Assembly: GCA_029007575.1 (NCBI GenBank)
Contig: JAQXIB010000041.1
Coordinates: 1-11,392 of the forward strand
Source of the DNA: Clostridiales bacterium
GTDB taxonomy: Bacteria; Bacillota; Clostridia; Oscillospirales; Ruminococcaceae
Direction of reading: 5' to 3'
Length of the DNA: 11,392 nucleotides
Numbering within the stretch: position 1 is the stretch's first letter; each line of letters starts with the position of its first letter. A model generated the notes under the pieces. It worked only from the letters and a program-made list of their open reading frames with translations, ran no database searches and was not told where the DNA came from. Of this stretch, positions 6,465-11,392 are shown piece after piece. A program made the position numbers and the translations under genes.

Positions 6465-7997
6465 TCAACCTTTCTCATTAATTTGATTCTGCGCACGCTG
6501 CATATATTCTCCTAAATCCGCAGCCACTTCATTGACATGAACAAACAGCGGAAACAACCTTTCATACCGATCAGCCGCGTCCTCATTCGGCAAGTATCGC
6601 TGCTGTACCTGATGCAGTTGCTTGATCGGACTGTAATCCTTCCACCAGTCGATTCCGCGTGCTGCAATGGCTGCCGCTCCAAGAGAAGCCGCGTCCTGAT
6701 CAATATTGGTTTTCTCGATTGCGGTATGAAAAATATCCGCGAACATCTGCATCCAAAAACTGCTCTTGCTTCCGCCGCCGCAGAATAAAATACTATCCGA
6801 TATGGACACCTTTTCTTGTAAATGCTGTAACGACATCCGCAAATTAAAAGCAATGCCCTCCATCGCCGCACGGATCATGTCTTCACGGGTCGTTCCCAGA
6901 TGAAGTCCCGCATAAGCTCCTTTAATGTAGATGCTCTTATCCTGTGACGTTCCTCCCGCCAGGCTTGGATTGAAGAAAATACCGTTTGAACCGACCGGAG
7001 CTTGTGCGGCAAGCGCATCCATTTTCTGATAGATTTGTGGGTCTGCCGTATCGGCAAATAACATTTCCCGTACCCAACGCAAGGAACTGCCGCCCGAAAA
7101 AATAGAAAATGCAGAGGTAAACATTCCTTCTTGGATATGCGCAAACACATAAGGCTTCTTTTCGGCATCCAAAACCGGCTCTCTCGAATTAACCGGAATC
7201 CAACTGGAAGAACCAAGCGAAACATAAACCTTTCCTTCCTCCGCGCCGACTGCGCCCAATGCCATACAAGCATTGTCTACTCCGCCGCAAACCACCGACG
7301 TTCCGGCAGACAAGCCAATCTGTCCGGCAGCCTGTTCAGTAATTGTGCCGATCACGGTATGAGAAGAAACCGGAGTCAGGAAAATGGTATCGGGAAGCCC
7401 GGCAGCCTCCAAAAATTCCTTTTTCATCTTACCGCTATGTAAATCATACGCACCGGTTCCGGAAGCGTATGAAAAATCAGTGGCTGCTTTTCCGGTCATC
7501 ATGAAATTAATATAATCTTTCGAGCCAAGCACATAGGCTGTTTTACCGAATATTTCCGGCTGATGTTTTTTCATCCACATCAACTTAAAAATAGAATAGC
7601 AGGGTGCCGGAAAACCGTTGCCTGTTGTCATATACCATTCGTCTCGGTCGATTTTTTGGAAAAACTCCTCTGCTTCCGCTTCCGCTCGGGTATCCGACCA
7701 GATCGGCACCTGCTCCAGCAATGCTTCCTGATGCTCCCCCATCGGGACCGCGACAAGACTGGCTCCCGACAAAGATACGCAAACGATCTCCGACGGGGCA
7801 GTATCCGTTTTTTTCAGCAGATTGTGTGTACTTTCCGCAATTGCTTTCCACCAATCTCCCGGCCGCTGTTCGTGCATCCCGGGTGCCGGATAGAATGTTT
7901 CATATTCAATAAACGATTTCGCCAGCGTCTGCATTTCCCGATCATACAACGAAGCTTTTACCCCGCCGGTTCCCAAATCATATGAAATAATTTTCAA
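6465..7997 (-). CDS. FGGY-family carbohydrate kinase, xylulokinase-like
   Basis: An ATP-dependent sugar kinase that phosphorylates a ketose or polyol and traps it in the cytoplasm. Its 510 residues match XylB-type kinases. The N-terminal actin-like domain starts with DLGTGGVKASLYD (7-19), followed by MHEQRPGDWW (41-50) and WSDTRA (100-105). The putative catalytic Asp is D241 in GGVDNACMALGAV. The C-terminal ATP-binding part has CGGGSKSSFW (406-415) and DQDAASLGAAAIAA (433-446). The start codon is TTG at 7997-7995, supported by AGGAGGTG seven bases upstream and by the family N-terminus; no ATG in frame fits. It is the first gene of the operon and is driven by a perfect consensus promoter. Xylulose, ribulose, fuculose and related ketoses or polyols are all possible substrates. 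Confidence 0.92.
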   Translation of the reverse strand: MKIISYDLGTGGVKASLYDREMQTLAKSFIEYETFYPAPGMHEQRPGDWWKAIAESTHNLLKKTDTAPSEIVCVSLSGASLVAVPMGEHQEALLEQVPIWSDTRAEAEAEEFFQKIDRDEWYMTTGNGFPAPCYSIFKLMWMKKHQPEIFGKTAYVLGSKDYINFMMTGKAATDFSYASGTGAYDLHSGKMKKEFLEAAGLPDTIFLTPVSSHTVIGTITEQAAGQIGLSAGTSVVCGGVDNACMALGAVGAEEGKVYVSLGSSSWIPVNSREPVLDAEKKPYVFAHIQEGMFTSAFSIFSGGSSLRWVREMLFADTADPQIYQKMDALAAQAPVGSNGIFFNPSLAGGTSQDKSIYIKGAYAGLHLGTTREDMIRAAMEGIAFNLRMSLQHLQEKVSISDSILFCGGGSKSSFWMQMFADIFHTAIEKTNIDQDAASLGAAAIAARGIDWWKDYSPIKQLHQVQQRYLPNEDAADRYERLFPLFVHVNEVAADLGEYMQRAQNQINEKG

Positions 7998-8036
7998 TAC
8001 AGCACCTCCTATTTTTCAAATCTATTCATCACTTAA

Positions 8037-8065
8037 ATTATATATTCATAATTATCTTTTGTCAA
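8037..8065 (-). promoter_or_regulatory. Perfect consensus promoter for the kinase-SDR-SDR operon
   Basis: On the minus strand TTGACA (8060-8065), exactly 17 bp, TATAAT (8037-8042). The start site near 8030 gives a short leader of about 33 nt to the TTG start. A promoter this strong in a catabolic operon implies a repressor; TTCATA and TATGAA (8045-8050, 8076-8081) flank the -35 as a possible operator. Confidence 0.85.
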
Positions 8066-8128
8066 GTGCATTTTATATGAACTTTTATAAATATTTGCTT
8101 ATATAACGACATTATTTTAAAATTAGTC

Positions 8129-8157
8129 TTGTGTTTTAATTTAAAATATGTTATTAT
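8129..8157 (+). promoter_or_regulatory. Promoter for the deoC-family aldolase gene
   Basis: TTGTGT (8129-8134), 17 bp, TATTAT (8152-8157): 4 of 6 and 5 of 6 to consensus. It predicts a leader of about 90 nt. The region 7998-8253 is very AT-rich and contains only the divergent control elements; no gene is seen in it. Confidence 0.55.
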
Positions 8158-8190
8158 CAAATTATAAACATCATTATCTTTTAAAATGCT

Positions 8191-8241
8191 GCTTTGTGTT
8201 GTTTTGGAAGGTTTTAAACTGCACACAAGCCAAGAAAGGAA
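8191..8241 (+). promoter_or_regulatory. Leader element of the aldolase gene: cre-like box, hairpin and SD
   Basis: TTTAAACTGCACACAA (8213-8228) matches the cre consensus except at two positions. The stretch 8212-8241 agrees at 27 of 30 positions with the gntR leader on the opposite strand, ending in the SD AGAAAGGAA. GCTTTGTGT (8191-8199) can pair with ACACAAGC (8223-8230) with one bulged T. Shared control of the two genes is the simplest reading (inference). Confidence 0.5.
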
Positions 8242-8253
8242 CGGATTTTCATT

Positions 8254-8997
8254 ATGAATCACCAAAATTTTGATTTATCCCAAATCGGGCGAATCACCGA
8301 TATCAGCACAGTGCGCACCGACGTCACAATGTCAGAGGTAGAACAGTTAATCGACATCGTAAAAGGCTTTCATTGCATCTGTGCCAGTCCGATGCCCTGC
8401 GTGACTAAATACGTCATTGATCGGCTTGCAGATACTCCCGAAACCGTAGTCACCGGCGTAGTCAGCTTTCCTGCGGGAGCCGATACCACCTCTATGAAAG
8501 TTTTTACCGCCAAAGAAATGATTGCTTTAGGATGCAAGGAGCTGGATATGGTAATCAATGTAGGCGCCTTGAAATCGGGACAATATGATATTGTCCATGA
8601 CGATATCAAAGCGGTGGTAGACGCTGCCGACGGCGTGCCGGTCAAATCCATTTTGGAAATCTGCTATCTGACCGACGACGAAATCAAACGCGGAAGCGAA
8701 ATCGCCGTAAAAGCAGGCGTCACCTTTGTCAAGACAGGTACCGGTTGGGGGCCGAAGCCCACTACGGTGGAAACGGTTCGTCTGATCAAGCAGACCATCG
8801 GTGACAGTGCGCTGATCAAAGCAGCCGGAGGCGTCCGCGATCTCGACACAATGTTGGCAATGATCGATGCCGGCTGCAACCGTTTCGGCATCGGGATCCG
8901 TTCTGCCATGAATATCTTTAAAGAAGCTTACGAAAGAGCCGGTATTCCTCTGCCGGAGCTGAAAACTTTTGCCGCAAGCGTCAATGATACTTATTGA
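8254..8997 (+). CDS. deoC: DeoC-family class I aldolase (deoxyribose-phosphate aldolase-like)
   Basis: A Schiff-base aldolase of the DERA family, which cleaves 2-deoxyribose 5-phosphate to glyceraldehyde 3-phosphate and acetaldehyde in its type members. The 247 residues form a single TIM barrel. The E. coli catalytic residues D102, K167 and K201 correspond to D98 (ELDMVINVGALKSG), K160 (FVKTGTGWG) and K189 (LIKAAGGVRD). The C-terminus ends in Tyr, as is common in DERA. The phosphate pocket departs from the family: the usual Gly-(Ala/Thr)-Ser-Ser is GIGIRSAM (212-219), and the usual KTSTG is KTGTG (160-164). It probably therefore acts on a different or differently placed phosphate substrate, fitting a role downstream of the divergent kinase and isomerase rather than in nucleoside salvage (inference). 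No phosphopentomutase or nucleoside phosphorylase gene is adjacent. The start has a good SD, AGAAAGGAA. Confidence 0.85.
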   Translation: MNHQNFDLSQIGRITDISTVRTDVTMSEVEQLIDIVKGFHCICASPMPCVTKYVIDRLADTPETVVTGVVSFPAGADTTSMKVFTAKEMIALGCKELDMVINVGALKSGQYDIVHDDIKAVVDAADGVPVKSILEICYLTDDEIKRGSEIAVKAGVTFVKTGTGWGPKPTTVETVRLIKQTIGDSALIKAAGGVRDLDTMLAMIDAGCNRFGIGIRSAMNIFKEAYERAGIPLPELKTFAASVNDTY

Positions 8998-9022
8998 CCT
9001 TTCCTATGTACCTATGTATAAT
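8994..9022 (+). promoter_or_regulatory. Promoter for the serine hydrolase gene, overlapping the aldolase stop codon
   Basis: TTGACC (8994-8999), exactly 17 bp, TATAAT (9017-9022). The TGA stop of the aldolase (8995-8997) lies inside the -35. No terminator intervenes, so the serine hydrolase can be read both from this promoter and by read-through. Confidence 0.75.
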
Positions 9023-9044
9023 TAAGAAAAAATACATATGCACG

Positions 9045-9081
9045 TTGGAGACTCTAGCCTTTTAGGGCATCAAGTTTCCAA
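9045..9081 (+). other. Leader hairpin before the serine hydrolase SD
   Basis: TTGGAGACT (9045-9053) pairs with AGTTTCCAA (9073-9081), 9 bp with one G-U, around an inner GCC/GGC pairing. It ends directly against the SD AAGAAAGGAAG. This repeats the hairpin-then-SD layout of the gntR and aldolase leaders. Confidence 0.4.
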
Positions 9082-9100
9082 AGAAAGGAAGAATCACTTC

Positions 9101-10237
9101 ATGGATTTTCGCAATTTGACACAGTGGCTGGACAGCCTTTTACAGCATGGGATTCCGGCAAGTGAAACTATGATCAGCTTTCAGGGCAAAACCGTCTATC
9201 ATCATACGGTCGGATTCTCAGACGAAAACGCCACGCATCCCGTTACGGAGCGGGACATTTACTGGTTATACTCTCTTTCAAAACCGATGACTGCCTGTGC
9301 GGTTATGCAGCTGGTAGAAAACGGAACAGTGGGGCTGGATGTTCCGGTCAACCATTATCTGCCGGAGCTGTCCTCATGGACCGTTCGGGATGCGGACGGT
9401 GTTCATCCTGCCCATGAAGCGCCGACGATCCGCCAGTTGCTTAGTATGCGCGGCGGCTTGAATTACGACTTAAATGCCGTGCCCATCCGGGAATGTCTGG
9501 AAAAAACCGGCGGCTTAGCCGGGACACGGGAGTTGGTTGCAGCTATTGCCAAAGAACCGCTGCAATTTGAACCGGGATCTCATTTTAATTACAGCCTGTG
9601 TCATGACGTACTCGGAGCAGTTGTCGAAGCGGTATCCGGACAGTCTTTCGGCGAATATATGCAGCAGCATATTTTTGCTCCTCTCGGCATGAAAGACACC
9701 GGATTTACCATGACAGAGCAGCAGCAAGATCGGTTAAGCACTTTGTATGTACAAGAGGCAGGAACAACAAGCAACAAGGCAATCGGACCGGAGAACATAT
9801 TCCGCCTGTCTGACAGCTACGAAAGCGGTGGAGCCGGAATCTTTTCGGTCGCATCAGGTTACTTGCTGTTTGCCGAGGCAATGAGCAACAGCGGAGTGGG
9901 GCGCACCGGAAATCAGATTTTGAAGCCGGAGACCATCAATTTGCTGCGCACGGATCAATTGGATGATATTTGCCGTAAAGATTTCGATATGATTGGAAGA
10001 CCGGGATATTCTTACGGTCTGGGTGTACGCACTATGATCGATCCCAAAGCCGGGAATTCGGAAAGTCCGATCGGAGAATTCGGTTGGGACGGAGCGGCAG
10101 GCTCTTATGCATTAATGGATCCGGACAATCACTTAGCCATTGTGTATATGCAGCATGTTCACGGTTGCTCCTATGCTTATTCCGATATACATCCCACCAT
10201 TCGCAATTATGCTTATCGTGCCATTTTCAACCATTAA
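9101..10237 (+). CDS. Serine hydrolase, beta-lactamase/EstB-like (class C beta-lactamase fold)
   Basis: A penicillin-binding-protein-fold serine hydrolase of 378 residues, with probable esterase or amidase activity and unknown substrate. The SxxK motif is S58-L-S-K61 (WLYSLSKPMT), which supplies the nucleophile and base. The second motif is Y164-S-L (FNYSLCHDVLG), where most EstB-like enzymes have YSN or YAN. The third region is GWDGAAGSYALMDP (328-341). There is no signal peptide or membrane segment, so it is predicted cytoplasmic and is unlikely to be a resistance beta-lactamase. An in-frame ATG at 9038 is open to this gene but lacks a good SD; 9101 has AAGAAAGGAAG at proper distance and family homology begins there. 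It is followed after 15 nt by the metallophosphoesterase. Confidence 0.85.
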   Translation: MDFRNLTQWLDSLLQHGIPASETMISFQGKTVYHHTVGFSDENATHPVTERDIYWLYSLSKPMTACAVMQLVENGTVGLDVPVNHYLPELSSWTVRDADGVHPAHEAPTIRQLLSMRGGLNYDLNAVPIRECLEKTGGLAGTRELVAAIAKEPLQFEPGSHFNYSLCHDVLGAVVEAVSGQSFGEYMQQHIFAPLGMKDTGFTMTEQQQDRLSTLYVQEAGTTSNKAIGPENIFRLSDSYESGGAGIFSVASGYLLFAEAMSNSGVGRTGNQILKPETINLLRTDQLDDICRKDFDMIGRPGYSYGLGVRTMIDPKAGNSESPIGEFGWDGAAGSYALMDPDNHLAIVYMQHVHGCSYAYSDIHPTIRNYAYRAIFNH

Positions 10238-10252
10238 ACGGAAGGGAAAAGA

Positions 10253-11128
10253 ATGAACAAACAACATAAGCTGAACATTTTAGACACCCGTTTAGAAATC
10301 ACAGGATTGGAACGGTCGTTGACACTGCTCCAGGTAACCGATCTTCACTTAATCAATACAGACGATCAGGACAGTGAAGAAATACAGGCACTCAGGAAAA
10401 CCTATTCGGAATGGGCGCCTTACTCCAATGAGATCTTAGAAGATCTCGGAGCGTATTGCCAAACAGAAAAGCCGGATGCGGTAATCTTCACCGGGGACAT
10501 TTCCGGTTTTCCGACCCGCAAAAACCTTAATATTCTGAAAAACTTTCTGGACCAGAAATGCCCGCCCTATCTGTTCGTATTCGGTAATCACGAACGCATT
10601 TTTACTTTGCGGGATTTGGCTCCCGATAAACAGCAACAGTATACAAAAATGTATTCTTTTGCCCTGCAAAGTGATGCCGGAATACAAACAATGGATTTAG
10701 CCGGCGTGCGGCTGATCGGAATAGATAACTCCTACAATCAAATTTCAGCAGAACAATTAAAGCAACTGGAAAAATTGTTCGAAGACAGCACGCCTTGTAT
10801 CCTGTTTTTCCACGTGCCAATGTATCTTCCTGCATTGCTGCAGCCGGTAATGGATGCATGGAAACAGCCTTTCATGATGGGAACGCCTCTTTCTGCCGTC
10901 CCCGATATGAACAAGGATCTGATTCCCACCGCTTCTACCGAAGCGTTTGTCAAATTGTTGACAACGCGGCAAACACCGGTACAGGCTATGTTTGCAGGAC
11001 ATATTCATTTTTTTGACCGGGGAGATGAATTCTTTCCGAGGAAAAAGCAATATGTCACCCCCATGGCTACTACGCTCGACGGACGCGGCTTAGTACGCCG
11101 CATTCAATTAGTTCCTTACAACAAATAA
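10253..11128 (+). CDS. Calcineurin-like metallophosphoesterase
   Basis: A dinuclear-metal phosphoesterase of 291 residues. The canonical blocks are all present: D30-L-H32 (VTDLHL), G81-D82 (FTGDISG), G111-N-H-E114 (FGNHER), H187 (FFHVPMY), and G249-H-I-H252 (AGHIHFFD). There is no signal peptide, so it is cytoplasmic. Family members range from cyclic-nucleotide and phosphodiester hydrolases to sugar-phosphate phosphatases; the sequence does not decide among them. The start at 10253 has GAAGGGA upstream, and the 15-nt gap places it in an operon with the serine hydrolase. A strong terminator follows the gene. Confidence 0.9.
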   Translation: MNKQHKLNILDTRLEITGLERSLTLLQVTDLHLINTDDQDSEEIQALRKTYSEWAPYSNEILEDLGAYCQTEKPDAVIFTGDISGFPTRKNLNILKNFLDQKCPPYLFVFGNHERIFTLRDLAPDKQQQYTKMYSFALQSDAGIQTMDLAGVRLIGIDNSYNQISAEQLKQLEKLFEDSTPCILFFHVPMYLPALLQPVMDAWKQPFMMGTPLSAVPDMNKDLIPTASTEAFVKLLTTRQTPVQAMFAGHIHFFDRGDEFFPRKKQYVTPMATTLDGRGLVRRIQLVPYNK

Positions 11129-11144
11129 CATCTGATGTATATTG

Positions 11145-11186
11145 AAAAAAGCAGGTGCAAGCCGATTGGTTTGCACCTGCTTTTTT
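11145..11186 (+). terminator. Strong intrinsic (bidirectional) terminator after the metallophosphoesterase gene
   Basis: A 13-bp stem (11151-11163 with 11168-11180, one G-U pair) with loop GATT is flanked by A6 on the left and T6 on the right. It begins 16 nt past the stop codon and ends the plus-strand transcript. The A-tract would let it work from the right as well. Confidence 0.95.
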
Positions 11187-11249
11187 CTCCATAAGACATA
11201 TATAAAAGGTAAAAGATCCTCTTATTTTTTTAAATTAATGCTCACTGAA

Positions 11250-11375
11250 CAATTCAAAAACAACGATAGCAAAGTATTTTGCTGTTGTTTTTGAATTGAC
11301 AAAGTGCAAGGATTTTTGATTGCTTTTGTAAAAAGCCTTGCACTTTGTATTTCGATTTCATTCTGAAATCGAAAT
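11250..11375. repeat. Three back-to-back perfect inverted repeats, no gene
   Basis: IR1: 15-bp arms CAATTCAAAAACAAC (11250-11264) and 11284-11298, extended inside by AGCAAA/TTTGCT after a 3-nt bulge. IR2: 12-bp arms CAAAGTGCAAGG (11300-11311) and 11336-11347, with a further GCTTTT/AAAAGC hairpin inside. IR3: 12-bp arms ATTTCGATTTCA (11349-11360) and 11364-11375 around 3 nt. Single bases separate the repeats. No open reading frame, promoter or U-tract is evident in 11187-11392. This could be a structured RNA, a protein-binding array or the end of a mobile element. Confidence 0.75.
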
Positions 11376-11392
11376 CTGTGTTCGCATCAAGA

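Noticed and set aside
6875..7273. 132-codon frame inside the kinase gene in another frame
   Set aside because: The kinase frame carries the conserved FGGY motifs throughout; this one has none and is Arg/Cys-rich, as shadow frames are.
8062..8265. 67-codon open frame on the minus strand in the kinase-aldolase intergenic region
   Set aside because: It covers the promoters and leader of both divergent genes, has AT-driven composition and no SD, and resembles no known protein.
9038..9100. Upstream in-frame ATG for the serine hydrolase
   Set aside because: It lies within the predicted leader hairpin, has no proper SD, and the encoded residues lie outside the family domain; 9101 has a strong SD.
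11210..11231. Possible terminator with a long T-run near the right end
   Set aside because: Only about 4 bp of stem (AAGA/TCTT) precede the T-run, too weak to call.
11296..11330. TTGACA within the tandem repeats as a rightward promoter
   Set aside because: No acceptable -10 lies at 16-18 bp downstream; the match is part of the IR1/IR2 junction.

Overview
The window looks like a chromosomal stretch from a Bacillota organism, most likely a Clostridia/Oscillospiraceae-type anaerobe. The signs are moderate GC in genes with AT-rich intergenic DNA, consensus TTGACA/TATAAT promoters, purine-rich Shine-Dalgarno (SD) sites of the AGAAAGGAA type, an apparent CcpA-type cre box, and protein families typical of that group. 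The genus cannot be fixed from the sequence.

Layout. (A) 1-2186, minus strand: a Trk potassium-uptake pair. trkA (731-2089) has its own promoter and is followed after 18 nt by trkH, which runs off the left edge. (B) 2272-8065, minus strand: a sugar or polyol catabolic locus. In transcription order it holds an FGGY-family carbohydrate kinase (TTG start, perfect consensus promoter), two NAD-type short-chain dehydrogenases (SDRs), a GntR/UTRA regulator with its own promoter and a long structured leader, and an L-fucose/L-arabinose-isomerase-family protein that ends at a strong terminator. (C) 8129-11186, plus strand, divergent from the kinase: a deoC-family class I aldolase, then a cytoplasmic serine-beta-lactamase-fold hydrolase with its own promoter overlapping the aldolase stop codon, then a calcineurin-like metallophosphoesterase, closed by a strong terminator. 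(D) 11187-11392: no gene; three perfect inverted repeats stand back to back, separated by single bases.

How it fits together. Isomerase, FGGY kinase and class I aldolase form the classic aldose to ketose to ketose-phosphate to C2/C3-fragment scheme. The two SDRs could add polyol/ketose or ketose/ketose interconversion. The GntR/UTRA protein is the obvious local regulator. The gntR leader has a full match to the cre consensus, and a 30-nt stretch around it recurs with 27 of 30 identities just before the aldolase gene, so the divergent halves are probably co-controlled. The substrate is unknown. The aldolase keeps the DERA (2-deoxyribose-5-phosphate aldolase) Schiff-base lysines and Asp but lacks the usual phosphate-binding serines, so it may not be a true deoxyribose-phosphate aldolase. 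There is no transporter in the window.

The least ordinary points are the altered aldolase pocket, the shared cre-bearing leader, the hairpin with T-run abutting the isomerase start codon with no SD between, and the tandem inverted repeats at the right end.
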